Origin: Spongiibacter tropicus DSM 19543
GTDB taxonomy: Bacteria > Pseudomonadota > Gammaproteobacteria > Pseudomonadales > Spongiibacteraceae
Length of the DNA stretch: 64,000 bases
Direction of reading: 5' to 3'
Assembly (NCBI RefSeq): GCF_000420325.1
Contig: NZ_ATUS01000001.1
Coordinates: 2,298,463-2,362,462, forward strand
Part shown: positions 34,994-44,237 of the stretch, piece after piece
Layout: every line of letters begins with the position of its first letter
Position numbering within the stretch: position 1 is the stretch's first letter
Program-made: the position numbers and the translations under genes
The notes under the pieces: generated by a model
The model's input: the letters and a program-made list of their open reading frames with translations, nothing else
Databases searched by the model: none
What the model was told of the DNA's origin: nothing

Positions 34994-35685
34994 GTGAGAC
35001 TGCGCAGAAAATGCGCCGCATCCGCAGCTTTGTGCTGCGCACCGGGCGGATGACGGAAGGCCAAAAGCGCGCCTACGATCTGCACTGGCCGAGCAAAGGC
35101 CTGGAGCTGAAAAACGGCGCCATCGTGCTGCCCGAGGTGTTTGGTCGCGACGCGCCCGTAGTGCTGGAAATCGGTTTTGGTATGGGCGATTCGCTGGCGC
35201 AGATGGCGGCGGCCGAGCCCGACAAAGACTTTATCGGGGTTGAGGTGCACAGCCCGGGTGTAGGTCGGCTGATGCATCTGATTGACGAATCGGGGATCGA
35301 AAACCTGCGCGCCTACTGCGACGATGCTGTGGAGGTGCTGGAGCAATGTATTGCCGATAACAGCCTGAGCCGGGTGCAGATTTACTTTCCTGATCCCTGG
35401 CACAAAAAACGCCACCACAAGCGACGCCTGGTGCAACCGGAATTTGTGCAGCTGCTGCGTCGCAAACTCAAACCCGGTGGGGTCATTCACTTGGCTACCG
35501 ATTGGGAAAATTACGCCGAGCATATGATGCTGGTGATGAGCGGGGCAGAAGGGTTTCGCAATACACAGGGCGAGGGGGCGTTCGCGCCTCGGCCTGATTA
35601 CCGGCCGGTGACCAAGTTTGAAAAGCGCGGTGAGCGCCTGGGTCACGGTGTGTGGGATTTGTTGTTTGAAAAAACGGCGGACTGA
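34990..35685 (+). CDS. trmB: tRNA (guanine-N7-)-methyltransferase
   Basis: SAM-dependent enzyme placing m7G46 in tRNA (231 residues). The family pattern is complete: [37 protein letters not shown] (SAM motif I), [33 protein letters not shown] (catalytic) and [12 protein letters not shown]. It overlaps the DUF423 gene by four bases. The last codons and stop lie inside a hairpin that acts as terminator for the opposing fghA transcript. Confidence 0.97.
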   Translation: MSETAQKMRRIRSFVLRTGRMTEGQKRAYDLHWPSKGLELKNGAIVLPEVFGRDAPVVLEIGFGMGDSLAQMAAAEPDKDFIGVEVHSPGVGRLMHLIDESGIENLRAYCDDAVEVLEQCIADNSLSRVQIYFPDPWHKKRHHKRRLVQPEFVQLLRRKLKPGGVIHLATDWENYAEHMMLVMSGAEGFRNTQGEGAFAPRPDYRPVTKFEKRGERLGHGVWDLLFEKTAD

Positions 35686-35695
35686 GTCCGCCGTT
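35669..35695 (-). terminator. frmA-fghA terminator embedded in the 3' end of trmB
   Basis: AACGGCGGAC (35673-35682), loop TGA, GTCCGCCGTT (35686-35695). On the minus strand the stem is followed by a T-run (A-tract 35669-35674), so it terminates fghA transcription. The loop is the trmB stop codon. Confidence 0.82.
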
Positions 35696-35721
35696 GTCAC
35701 TCTGCTGGGTTTTGGCCAGGT

Positions 35722-36561
35722 TCAGGCAAGTTGCTCGCAGTGGAAGCGAATGTGGTCTTCCATGAAGCTCGCAATGAAAAAATAGCTGTGGTCGTAGCCG
35801 GGCTGCATGCGCAGGGTCAGGTCTGCGCCACCGGCGGTGGCAGCCGCCTGTAATAACTCCGGCTTGAGCTGTTCCGACAGAAAGGCGTCGGCACTGCCCT
35901 GATCCACCAATATCTTCGGCGCTCGCTGTCCGTGCTGTTGCAGCAGTTCACAGCTATCCGCCTGCTTCCATGTCTCGCGATCATCGCCCAGATAGTTGCC
36001 CAGTGCTTTCTCGCCCCAGGGGCAATGCATCGGTGAACTGATGGGCGCGAAGGCCGACAGACTGCGGAAGCGCTGGGGGTATTTCAACCCCAGTGTCAGC
36101 GCGCCGTGGCCACCCATGGAGTGTCCGAACAGGCCGCTCTTCTCGGCATCTACCGGGAAGTGGGCGTTGATCAGCTCCGGCAGTTCTTCGCTGATGTAGC
36201 TCTCCATCTGGTAGTGCCCGGCCCAGGGCTGCTGTGTGGCATTGACGTAGAAGCCAGCGCCCAGACCGAAGTCATAGGCCGCATCGGGGTCGTCGGGCAC
36301 ACCCTCTCCACGAGGACTGGTATCCGGGGCGACAATCGCCACCCCGTAGCGCGCCGCAAACTGCTGGGCACCCGCTTTCTGCACAAAGTTTTCGTCGCTG
36401 CAGGTCAGGCCCGACAGCCAGTACAGCACGGGCACCTTGCCGTGTTCGGCCTGGGGTGGCAGAAACACGGAGAAATGCATCAGGCAGTTCAGACTGCGGC
36501 TCTGATGAGTGTAGCGGCGTTGCAGGCCGCCAAAGCATTTGTTTTCGGCAATCTGCTCCAT
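35722..36561 (-). CDS. fghA: S-formylglutathione hydrolase
   Basis: Esterase (279 residues) hydrolysing S-formylglutathione to formate and glutathione, the second step of glutathione-dependent formaldehyde removal. The catalytic serine lies in LFGHSMGGHGAL near residue 147, the aspartate in DQGSADAFL and the histidine in YDHSYFFIA, matching FghA/YeiG/FrmB. LSGLTCSDENFVQKAG near residue 50 is a further family block. It follows frmA by 22 bases in one operon. Confidence 0.96.
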   Translation of the reverse strand: MEQIAENKCFGGLQRRYTHQSRSLNCLMHFSVFLPPQAEHGKVPVLYWLSGLTCSDENFVQKAGAQQFAARYGVAIVAPDTSPRGEGVPDDPDAAYDFGLGAGFYVNATQQPWAGHYQMESYISEELPELINAHFPVDAEKSGLFGHSMGGHGALTLGLKYPQRFRSLSAFAPISSPMHCPWGEKALGNYLGDDRETWKQADSCELLQQHGQRAPKILVDQGSADAFLSEQLKPELLQAAATAGGADLTLRMQPGYDHSYFFIASFMEDHIRFHCEQLA

Positions 36562-36583
36562 AGGTCACTCCCTTCGTTTAGGC

Positions 36584-37690
36584 TCAGTACAACACGACCG
36601 AACGAATACTTTCACCGGCGTGCATCAGGTCGAAGCCTTTGTTGATGTCTTCCAGTGGCATGGTGTGGGTGATCAGGTCATCAATATTGATCTTGCCGTC
36701 CATGTACCAGTCTACGATTTTGGGGACATCGGTACGACCACGGGCACCGCCGAAGGCACTGCCGCGCCATACGCGGCCGGTGACCAGTTGGAAGGGACGA
36801 GTGGAAATTTCCTGCCCGGCACCGGCTACGCCGATAATCACTGACTCGCCCCAGCCTTTGTGGCAGCACTCGAGTGCCTGACGCATGGTGGTGACATTGC
36901 CGATACACTCAAAGCTGTAGTCGGCACCGCCGTTGGTCATGTCCACGATGGCTTCGACGACATTGTCGACATCGCGGGGGTTAATGAAGTCGGTCATGCC
37001 GAATTTGCGTGCCAGCTCAACCTTGGCCGGGTTCAGGTCCACACCGATGATTTTGTTGGCGCCGACCATGCGGGCGCCCTGAATCACGTTCAGGCCGATG
37101 CCGCCCAGACCGAAGACCACCACGTTGCTGCCGGGTTCTACTTTGGCGTCGAAAGCTACAGCGCCAATACCCGTGGTCACGCCACAGCCGATGTAGCAGA
37201 CCTTGTCGAAAGGCGCGTCTTCGCGGATTTTGGCCACGGCGATTTCCGGCAATACGGTGTAGTTAGAGAAGGTTGAGCAGCCCATGTAGTGTTTCAGTGG
37301 TTTGCCATCCAGCGAGAAACGGCTGGTGCCGTCGGGCATCAGGCCTTGGCCCTGTGTCGTGCGGATGGACTGACAGAGATTGGTTTTGGGGTTGAGGCAG
37401 TATTCGCACTGACGACACTCGGGGGTGTAGAGGGGAATGACGTGGTCACCCGGCTTTACTGAGGTCACGCCCGCGCCCACTTCCACCACAATGCCCGCTC
37501 CTTCGTGGCCGAGAATGGTGGGAAATTCGCCTTCGGGGTCGTCGCCCGACAGGGTAAATGCGTCGGTGTGACAGATACCGGTGGCCTTAAGCTCAATCAT
37601 GACCTCGCCCGCGCGGGGGCCTTCCAGATCGACTTCCAGCACTTCCAGGGGTTTACCAGCACCAAAGGCGACTGCGGCACGTGTTTTCAT
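36584..37690 (-). CDS. frmA: S-(hydroxymethyl)glutathione dehydrogenase / class III alcohol dehydrogenase
   Basis: Zinc-dependent class III alcohol dehydrogenase (368 residues) oxidising the formaldehyde-glutathione adduct. Catalytic zinc ligands lie in [11 protein letters not shown] (cysteine) and [10 protein letters not shown], structural zinc cysteines in [17 protein letters not shown]. The NAD-binding fold has [30 protein letters not shown] is typical of class III. The ATG at 37690 follows GAGAGGAT; an in-frame start 18 codons upstream adds no family sequence. It is the first gene of the frmA-fghA operon and is divergent from a LysR gene. Confidence 0.96.
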   Translation of the reverse strand: MKTRAAVAFGAGKPLEVLEVDLEGPRAGEVMIELKATGICHTDAFTLSGDDPEGEFPTILGHEGAGIVVEVGAGVTSVKPGDHVIPLYTPECRQCEYCLNPKTNLCQSIRTTQGQGLMPDGTSRFSLDGKPLKHYMGCSTFSNYTVLPEIAVAKIREDAPFDKVCYIGCGVTTGIGAVAFDAKVEPGSNVVVFGLGGIGLNVIQGARMVGANKIIGVDLNPAKVELARKFGMTDFINPRDVDNVVEAIVDMTNGGADYSFECIGNVTTMRQALECCHKGWGESVIIGVAGAGQEISTRPFQLVTGRVWRGSAFGGARGRTDVPKIVDWYMDGKINIDDLITHTMPLEDINKGFDLMHAGESIRSVVLY

Positions 37691-37813
37691 GGGGCATCCT
37701 CTCGAATGAATCAATTTGCCACAGTCTAAATTGGTATCCCTCAAAGAAAAATCCGTTATTTGGTAAACTCATTGTTCCTGTGGTGCAACAGTGGCGTGCT
37801 GAGAGAGGAATAG

Positions 37814-38704
37814 ATGAAGCATTGGGATGCGGTGGAAATTCTCGTGCAGGTGGTCGATAGCGGCAGCTTTTCGGCGGCGGCACGTCAACTGGGTATTTCC
37901 AAATCCCACGCCAGTCGCCGTTTGAGTGCACTGGAAAATCAGCTCGGTGTGCAGTTGCTCACTCGCAGCACCCGGTCGCTGGCGCTGACGGAAACCGGCG
38001 AGGCCTACTACCTGCGTTGCAAAAGCATTCTTGCCCAGATGCGGGAAACCGAGCTGGCGGTAATGGAGCAGCAGGATACCCCGCGCGGCAATCTGCGGAT
38101 CAGTGTTGCCGGGGCCTTTGGCGAGCGCTATGTCGCACCTGCGGCGGCGGAGTTCTTGCACCTGCATCCGGCGCTAAACATGCACATCGATTTCAGCAGC
38201 CGCAATGTGGATTTGGTCGAGGAGGGCTACGACCTGGCGATTCGCGCGGGTACGCTGAGGGATTCCTCGTTGATTGCCCGGCGAATCGCCGAGCGACGCT
38301 TATTGATCTGTGGCAGCAGGGACTATTTCGATCGTTACGGCATACCGCAGAATCTGCGCGACCTGCGCAATCACAGCTGCCTGGTGGGATCATTGGCGAC
38401 CTGGCGATTTCGCGAACGCGACGGCCAGCACAGCGAGCTAAAAGTGGAGGGCCGCTGGCGCAGCAACAATGGTCACGCACTGCTGGCGGCGGCTCGGCGA
38501 GGTCTGGGCCTGGTGCAGTTGCCGGAGTTTTACGTCTACGACGACCTGCAAGCCGGGCGGCTGCAGGCGGTGATGAACGACTACCAACCGACCGATACCG
38601 CGGTGTGGGCGGTGTACCCTCACAACCGCCATCTGTCTGCCAAAGTCAGTCTGTTTATCGACTTTCTCTGCGAGCGTTTCCGTCAGATTGACTATCTGAG
38701 TTGA
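37814..38704 (+). CDS. LysR family regulator, probable regulator of frmA-fghA
   Basis: LysR-type regulator, 296 residues, of the CrgA/AaeR/DsdC-like branch. The HTH lies at about residues 16-37 (GSFSAAARQLGISKSHASRRLS), followed by VQLLTRSTRSLALTETG, the branch signature. The effector domain has DFSSRNVDLVEEGYDLAIRAG and GLGLVQLPEFYVYDDL. It is divergent from frmA with a 123-bp gap, so formaldehyde-responsive control of frmA-fghA is the simplest reading (inference). Its last 50 bases overlap the end of the convergent HPP gene. Confidence 0.9.
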   Translation: MKHWDAVEILVQVVDSGSFSAAARQLGISKSHASRRLSALENQLGVQLLTRSTRSLALTETGEAYYLRCKSILAQMRETELAVMEQQDTPRGNLRISVAGAFGERYVAPAAAEFLHLHPALNMHIDFSSRNVDLVEEGYDLAIRAGTLRDSSLIARRIAERRLLICGSRDYFDRYGIPQNLRDLRNHSCLVGSLATWRFRERDGQHSELKVEGRWRSNNGHALLAAARRGLGLVQLPEFYVYDDLQAGRLQAVMNDYQPTDTAVWAVYPHNRHLSAKVSLFIDFLCERFRQIDYLS

Positions 38705-39458
38705 TCGCCGTCGGCTGCCGTCGTCTGGGGAAGCGCACGACCGTGGCGCTCGTTCGGCGCTGAGCCGCCAGTTGCTCGGCCTGTTGATAGACGCGCAATA
38801 ACTCCTCCGGGCTCATGTCGACGAAGGTATCGAGACGGCTCATGGCCGCGGCAATATCCTGCTCGCCGACACCGGCCTGTGGGGCGCTCTCCGTCTGGTG
38901 ATGTCGCGGATAGCGCCGCCAGGGAAAGACACTGTTGAACAGCATGCCCAGCAGTACCAGCAAGGTGGCATTGATCAAGACTGGATTGAGCAACAGGGCA
39001 AAACCCTGCGCGTGTATCGCGTCTCCGCCCATCACGGCAAACACGGCCGTGGCAATGCCGGGCGGATGCAGGCAGCGCAGATAGTACATCGCGCCAACGG
39101 ACAGGCTGGTGGCTGAAATCACTGCCCATTCCAGTGGCAGATAGCGGTAACTCGCCACGCCGATAGCGCCCGCCACCAGATGTCCGGCCAGTACCGGCCA
39201 GGGCTGTGACAGCGCGCCGCCGGGGATGGCAAAGATCAATCCGGCGGAGGCGCCCATCGACGCCAGCGTCCAGGCTAAATAGTGGTCTCCCAGCAACCAT
39301 TGATTCATCAGGCTCGCCAGACCGATCCCCAAGGCACTGCCCACAATCGACAGCCACTTTTCCAGATGTGAGGTGCTATTAGTTTCAACGCCCAGATAGC
39401 GGGCAACGGGATGAAGCAGGGTAAGGCGGGACACGCGTCGAAACTCCAGATACAGCAT
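38655..39458 (-). CDS. HPP family membrane protein with charged C-terminal tail
   Basis: Integral membrane protein of the HPP family, 267 residues, with several transmembrane segments (about residues 35-55, 61-80, 87-105, 109-125, 150-175). The HPP signature is CLHPPGIATAVFAVMGGD near residue 128. Plant and cyanobacterial members have been linked to nitrite transport in chloroplasts, but bacterial roles are mostly unknown. The C-terminal 85 residues are soluble, contain DIAAAMSRLDTFVDMSPEELLRVYQQAE and end in Arg-rich sequence. The gene overlaps the convergent LysR gene by 50 bases and is divergent from another LysR gene. Confidence 0.85.
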   Translation of the reverse strand: MLYLEFRRVSRLTLLHPVARYLGVETNSTSHLEKWLSIVGSALGIGLASLMNQWLLGDHYLAWTLASMGASAGLIFAIPGGALSQPWPVLAGHLVAGAIGVASYRYLPLEWAVISATSLSVGAMYYLRCLHPPGIATAVFAVMGGDAIHAQGFALLLNPVLINATLLVLLGMLFNSVFPWRRYPRHHQTESAPQAGVGEQDIAAAMSRLDTFVDMSPEELLRVYQQAEQLAAQRRTSATVVRFPRRRQPTAINSDSQSDGNARRESR

Positions 39459-39548
39459 GGCGGTGATGAGCGGCGCAGTGTACGCTGGCTATTAAGTTCT
39501 GTTTAATGAATGTTTTTGTTATTTAAATTCACTATTTTTGTATTAAAA

Positions 39549-40394
39549 ATGGATCGTTCACTGCTCTCAACCTTTCTGGAAATCATGAGCGCTGGCAGTC
39601 TGCTGGCCGCCGCCGAACGTCTGCATATCAGCCAAACAGCTGTGACTGCCAGACTCCACAGCCTTGAAGAGCAGCTCGGCTGTCGCCTGTTTGTGCGCAA
39701 TCGCAGCGGTGCCCGACTGACGCCGGAAGGTGAGCGCTTTGCACCGCATGCTCGTCAGCTCCTGATCCATTGGGAGCAGGCGCAGCAAGCACTGCGTGAA
39801 GTGGATGTTGAGCGACCGCGACTGGCGGTAGGCGCGGAAACCAGTCTGTGGAATCCGCTGCTCAGCCGCTGGCTGGCCTGGATGAACCGGCAGCCATCTG
39901 CCTGCCGTCTCGATGCGCGGGTCGACGAGGCGGAGCGTTTGGGGGAGGCGGTGCAACAGCGGCAGCTCGATGCCGCATTGGTCCATCTTCCCCGTTACCA
40001 CAGCGCCTTGCAGGTGGAGCTGCTGCTGGAGGAAACGCTGCTGCTGGTGGAAACGCCGCACCGCGACGGGCCGCTGTACCTGGTGGATTGGGGGCCGGGA
40101 TTCGCCGAGCAGTTTGAGGCCAGCCTGCCGCATGAGCGAGAGGGGGCCAGTCACTGCACGCTGGGGCCGCTGGCGTTGCGTGCCATGCTCGACGGGGGCG
40201 GTCGGGGCTATTTTCGGCAACGGGTGGTGGCGCCGTATCTCCATAGCGGGGAATTACATACCGTGGCGGGGGCGCCGCAGTTCAGCTATCCGATATATCT
40301 GCAATACCGCCGGGAGGATGATCGACCACTGCTCAATGAAGCGCTGGCAGGTTTGCGCCAACTGGCCGCCGAAGACGCCCAGTGGCAGTTGTGA
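39549..40394 (+). CDS. LysR family transcriptional regulator
   Basis: LysR-type regulator, 281 residues. The HTH is at about residues 14-36 (GSLLAAAERLHISQTAVTARL), followed by CRLFVRNRSGARLTPEG. The effector domain has HLPRYHSALQVELLLEETLLLVET. The start at 39549 gives the expected MDRSLLSTFLEIM; an in-frame extension to 39510 lacks a ribosome site. It is divergent from the HPP gene (90-bp AT-rich gap), its probable target. It is convergent with purK. Confidence 0.88.
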   Translation: MDRSLLSTFLEIMSAGSLLAAAERLHISQTAVTARLHSLEEQLGCRLFVRNRSGARLTPEGERFAPHARQLLIHWEQAQQALREVDVERPRLAVGAETSLWNPLLSRWLAWMNRQPSACRLDARVDEAERLGEAVQQRQLDAALVHLPRYHSALQVELLLEETLLLVETPHRDGPLYLVDWGPGFAEQFEASLPHEREGASHCTLGPLALRAMLDGGGRGYFRQRVVAPYLHSGELHTVAGAPQFSYPIYLQYRREDDRPLLNEALAGLRQLAAEDAQWQL

Positions 40395-40404
40395 CGCGAG
40401 GCGC

Positions 40405-41469
40405 TTAAAGCGCCTCGGCCACCCAATCCAGGGCCTTGCCGTAATGCTCGGGCAGCAGGGGGCGCAGCGCGGTCAGCGCGTCGTGAAGGGGGGCGGTTTC
40501 CGGGTGGTTGATATTGATATGGCCGAGCTTGCGGCCGGGGCGCACCTCTTTGCCGTACCAGTACACCTGGCAGGCGGGCACTTCCAGCCAGCGGGTTTCC
40601 CGCTCCATACCAATCAGATTAATCATCGCGCTCTGGCCACGCACTTCCGGGGCCTTCAGCGGCAGGCCGGCGACGGCGCGCAGGTGCATTTCAAACTGGC
40701 TGACGCAGGCGCCCGCCTGGGTCCAGTGGCCACTGTTGTGCACTCGCGGTGCCAGCTCATTGACGATCAGGGTATCGTCAACGCGGAAACACTCCATCGC
40801 CATCACGCCAACATAGCTCATGGCATCCATGATCTTGCCGAGCATGGCTTCCGCCTGGCCCTGCAGGTGGTTCACGCGGCGCAGCGGTGCGACAGACGCC
40901 ATCAGAATGCCGTCACTGTGCAGATTCAGGGTGAGCGGATAGAAGACTTTCTTTCCATCACGGTCGCGCCCGCCGACCAGCGACAGTTCTTCCATAAACG
41001 GAATTTTCTGCTCGGCAATCGCCGTGCCGCGCCAGTCTTCGGGTACGGGTTCCGGCTGGGCACGGTCGAGCCAGTATTGCCCTTTGCCGTCGTAGCCGCC
41101 GGTGCGGCGTTTCAGCAGAACCTTTTCGCCCAGCGCATCGTGAAGCTCCCGGGATGCGGTTTCGGCTTCCACGTCACGCCACGGAGCTGTGGCAACGCCA
41201 AGGCTGTCGAGCAGCGACTTCTGGTGGAAGCGATCGGCGATGCGCCAGAATACGTCGGCGTTGACGAAGTTGGGGTGCTGGCTGAGCAGCGTGGTCATCG
41301 GGGTTTCCGGCCACTGTTCGCGCTCCGCTGTGACCAGATCGCCATCACCGATTTCCGGCAGATTGCGGTCGTCAGGGTCGAGCGGAATCACGCGCAGGGC
41401 CAGCGGGTAGGCCGCCTGTTGAAGCATGGCGCCCAGCTGACCGGCGCCCAGTACCCAAACTGTCTGCAT
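40405..41469 (-). CDS. purK: N5-carboxyaminoimidazole ribonucleotide synthase
   Basis: ATP-grasp enzyme (354 residues) making N5-CAIR from AIR, ATP and bicarbonate in purine synthesis. The start VWVLGAGQLGAMLQQAA is the PurK signature. LLKRRTGGYDGKGQYW forms the ATP-grasp glycine loop near residue 125, and VNELAPRVHNSGHWTQAGACVSQFEMHLRA carries the catalytic metal ligands. Its ATG overlaps the purE stop by one base (TGATG), showing coupled translation in the order purE-purK. The gene is convergent with the LysR gene. Confidence 0.97.
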   Translation of the reverse strand: MQTVWVLGAGQLGAMLQQAAYPLALRVIPLDPDDRNLPEIGDGDLVTAEREQWPETPMTTLLSQHPNFVNADVFWRIADRFHQKSLLDSLGVATAPWRDVEAETASRELHDALGEKVLLKRRTGGYDGKGQYWLDRAQPEPVPEDWRGTAIAEQKIPFMEELSLVGGRDRDGKKVFYPLTLNLHSDGILMASVAPLRRVNHLQGQAEAMLGKIMDAMSYVGVMAMECFRVDDTLIVNELAPRVHNSGHWTQAGACVSQFEMHLRAVAGLPLKAPEVRGQSAMINLIGMERETRWLEVPACQVYWYGKEVRPGRKLGHININHPETAPLHDALTALRPLLPEHYGKALDWVAEAL

Positions 41470-41960
41470 CAGGCCTCCCGCGGATCCGGGTTGTCCAGCA
41501 CGGCGTCGGTCTGGGTTTTGCGGAAGTGCTCGAGGCGTCCGGCGAGTTCAGTGTCGTGCGTCGCCAGAATCTGGCAGGCCAGCAGTCCGGCGTTAAATGC
41601 GCCAGCCGTGCCAATCGCCAGGGTGCCCACGGCGATCCCCTTGGGCATCTGCACGATCGATAGCAGGCTGTCCATGCCATTCAATGCGCGACTTTGCACT
41701 GGCACGCCCAGCACCGGCAGGCGGGTTTTGGAGGCCACCATGCCGGGCAGGTGAGCGGCGCCACCAGCGCCAGCGATAATGACAGAATAGCCGTTATCGA
41801 CAGCGCTCTCGGCAAAGGCCATCAGTTTATCCGGGGTGCGGTGTGCAGAGACCACTTCTACGTGATGCTCCACGCCCAGTTCGGTCATGATCTCGGTGGC
41901 GGGGCGCATGGTGTCCCAATCGCTTTTAGAGCCCATGATCAGGGCGACTTTTGCTGACAT
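41469..41960 (-). CDS. purE: N5-carboxyaminoimidazole ribonucleotide mutase
   Basis: Class I PurE (163 residues), which converts N5-CAIR to CAIR. The family core is complete: [24 protein letters not shown] with the active-site histidine, [16 protein letters not shown] and [42 protein letters not shown] at 41960 is the natural start; a longer in-frame opening to 42152 has no family match. purK follows in a coupled operon. Confidence 0.97.
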   Translation of the reverse strand: MSAKVALIMGSKSDWDTMRPATEIMTELGVEHHVEVVSAHRTPDKLMAFAESAVDNGYSVIIAGAGGAAHLPGMVASKTRLPVLGVPVQSRALNGMDSLLSIVQMPKGIAVGTLAIGTAGAFNAGLLACQILATHDTELAGRLEHFRKTQTDAVLDNPDPREA

Positions 41961-42181
41961 TCGCTTTGGTCCTGTCGCGTGAAAACCGCGCATTATAAAG
42001 GAATTTTTCGCCGCTGCGCGCCTGAATTGGTGGTTTATTGAGCGGATTTGGCTTTCTTTGCGTGTTGCGAGTCGGTCCGGCGGGCTCTGCATCGGATTGT
42101 GGCGCGTATACCGCAGTACTGTCATCCGCGAAACGCATGTGGAACACTGCACTCAACGCCGCCATATCGCCTGGGAGAATC

Positions 42182-43132
42182 ATGCACGAAACTCTGCCAT
42201 TACTGGAGCTTATCGACTTTCCGTCGCTGAATCGGGGGGCACTGGAAACGCTGCAGGTGAACCTCGGTTATCGCTGCAATCAGCGCTGTCTTCACTGTCA
42301 TGTGAATGCCGGGCCGACCCGAACTGAGATGATGACGGAGGAGCATCTTGCGCTGATCCCCAAGGTTTTGGCCGCACGTAATATTGCCCAGCTGGATTTG
42401 ACGGGCGGTGCTCCGGAGCTGCATCCCGGGTTTCGCGATCTGGTGAGTGAGGCGACCGCGATGGGGGTGAAGGTTATCGACCGCTGTAACCTCACGATTC
42501 TGTTTGAGCCGGGGCAGGAGGGACTGGCAGAGTTTCTGGCTGACCAGGAGGTTGACGTGGTTGCGTCACTGCCCTGCTATTCTCTGGATAATGTCGATGC
42601 CCAGCGTGGCGAGGGCGTCTTCGACAAAAGTATCGCGGCACTGCAAACCCTGAATTCGCTGGGTTACGGCGAGCCGGGATCGGGGCGGGTGCTCAATCTG
42701 GTCTACAACCCGCAGGGGCCGTCACTGCCGCCCCAGCAGCAAGCGCTCGAGGCCGATTACCGCCGGGAGTTACAGGCGCACTTTGGGATTGTCTTCAATC
42801 AGTTGTTTGCGCTGGCGAATATGCCGATTCAGCGTTTTGGGTCTACGCTGATTTCCCGTGGGCAGTTCGGTGATTATCTGCAGTTGCTCAGGGACAGCTA
42901 CAGTGAGGACAACCTGCTCTCAGTGATGTGTCGCAGCCTGGTCAGTGTGGATTGGCAGGGCTACCTTTACGACTGTGATTTCAATCAGCAGTTGGGCTTG
43001 GCGGTTCCCGGTTCACGTCGGCATCTGCGCGATTTGCTCACGGACAGTTTGGATGAGCAGCCAATTCGAGTTGCGGGGCACTGTTTCGGCTGCACGGCCG
43101 GGCAGGGCAGCAGTTGCGGAGGTGCGTTGTAG
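42182..43132 (+). CDS. arsS: ArsS-like radical SAM protein
   Basis: Radical SAM enzyme, 316 residues, matching the ArsS group named for arsenosugar synthesis. The 4Fe-4S motif is CNQRCLHCHVNAGPTRTEMM near residue 36 (CxxxCxxC). LDLTGGAPELHPGFR and ASLPCYSLDNVDAQRGEGVFDKSI are further family blocks. The C terminus has a cysteine-rich HCFGCTAGQGSSCGG. GGGAGA precedes the ATG at 42182. Arsenosugar loci usually contain an arsM methyltransferase, but none is in the window, so the role here is uncertain. tas follows 54 bases later on the same strand. Confidence 0.82.
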   Translation: MHETLPLLELIDFPSLNRGALETLQVNLGYRCNQRCLHCHVNAGPTRTEMMTEEHLALIPKVLAARNIAQLDLTGGAPELHPGFRDLVSEATAMGVKVIDRCNLTILFEPGQEGLAEFLADQEVDVVASLPCYSLDNVDAQRGEGVFDKSIAALQTLNSLGYGEPGSGRVLNLVYNPQGPSLPPQQQALEADYRRELQAHFGIVFNQLFALANMPIQRFGSTLISRGQFGDYLQLLRDSYSEDNLLSVMCRSLVSVDWQGYLYDCDFNQQLGLAVPGSRRHLRDLLTDSLDEQPIRVAGHCFGCTAGQGSSCGGAL

Positions 43133-43186
43133 GGGGTGTCCCGACAGCGTGAGCCCAAACCTTTACGATCAAAACAGGGAAGAACT

Positions 43187-44224
43187 ATGCGTTATCGATT
43201 GCTGGGCGACTCGACGATCGAGGTCAGCGAAATTTGCCTGGGGACCATGACCTGGGGTGAGCAGAACAGCCGGGACGAAGCGTTTGCGCAAATGGATTAT
43301 GCGCGGTCTCGTGGCGTCAATTTTTTCGACACTGCTGAGATGTATCCGGTGCCACCCGTCGCCGAGACGCAGGGCCGTACCGAGCAGTACATCGGCCACT
43401 GGCTGCGCCAGCGTGGCAAGCGTGATGATATTGTGCTGGCCAGCAAAGCGACGGGGCCGGGGCACGAACATATTCGACAGGCAGCCGGGCTGACGCGTGA
43501 CAGCCTGCTCGCCGCATTTGAAGGCAGTCTGGCGCGTCTGCAAACCGATTATCTCGACCTCTATCAGATTCATTGGCCCAATCGCGAAACGAATTTTTTC
43601 GGCAAGCTTGGCTATCAATACAGCGAAGACAGTCACGATGTGCTCGCCAACCAGCATGAACTGCTGGCGACGTTGGCAGATCTGGTGGCGGCGGGACAGA
43701 TTAAAACGGTCGGCCTGAGCAATGAGACCCCCTGGGGCGTGATGAACTTCCTGAGGCTGGCTGACCGCTATGCGCTGCCGAGGGTGGTGAGTATTCAGAA
43801 CCCCTACAATCTGCTTAATCGCAGTTTTGAAGTGGGTTTGGCGGAAATGGCGATGCGAGAGCGGGTGGGCTTGCTGGCCTATTCCCCGCTGGCCTTCGGT
43901 GTGTTGGCGGGCAAGTACCGTGACGGGGCGCGACCGGCGGGGGCACGCCTGACGCTATTTGATCGTTTTCAGCGCTATAACAACCCCCAGGCTGTCGCGG
44001 CAGCCGAGGCCTATGCGCAAGTGGCCGAAAAGCACGGTTTGGACGTTGCGCAGATGTCGCTGGCTTTTATCAATCGCCAGCCATTTGTGACCAGCAATAT
44101 TATCGGCGCGACCAGCCTGACTCAGCTCAAGAGCAATATCGACAGCGCCGGTCTGGCGCTGAGCGAGGCGGTGCTAAGCGATATCGAGGCTGTGCATACG
44201 GCGCATCCTAATCCCGCGCCATGA
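43187..44224 (+). CDS. tas: NADP(H)-dependent aldo-keto reductase Tas
   Basis: Aldo-keto reductase of 345 residues closely matching E. coli Tas. Shared blocks include LGTMTWGEQNS, DTAEMYPVPPVAETQGRTE with the catalytic Asp/Tyr region, LQTDYLDLYQIHWP, LSNETPWGVM, VSIQNPYNLLNRSFEVGLAEM and AGARLTLFDRF. The catalytic tetrad is held by D50-Y55-type residues, a lysine in ASKATG and a histidine in IHWP. It shares direction with the ArsS-like gene and is convergent with a TonB receptor gene. The physiological substrate of Tas is unsettled. Confidence 0.93.
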   Translation: MRYRLLGDSTIEVSEICLGTMTWGEQNSRDEAFAQMDYARSRGVNFFDTAEMYPVPPVAETQGRTEQYIGHWLRQRGKRDDIVLASKATGPGHEHIRQAAGLTRDSLLAAFEGSLARLQTDYLDLYQIHWPNRETNFFGKLGYQYSEDSHDVLANQHELLATLADLVAAGQIKTVGLSNETPWGVMNFLRLADRYALPRVVSIQNPYNLLNRSFEVGLAEMAMRERVGLLAYSPLAFGVLAGKYRDGARPAGARLTLFDRFQRYNNPQAVAAAEAYAQVAEKHGLDVAQMSLAFINRQPFVTSNIIGATSLTQLKSNIDSAGLALSEAVLSDIEAVHTAHPNPAP

Positions 44225-44237
44225 TCAGTGTGTGCGA

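Noticed and set aside
39913-41754. 613-codon open frame on the plus strand over LysR, purK and purE
   Set aside because: purK and purE on the minus strand and the LysR gene on the plus strand all match families over their full length. The long frame has no recognisable domain.
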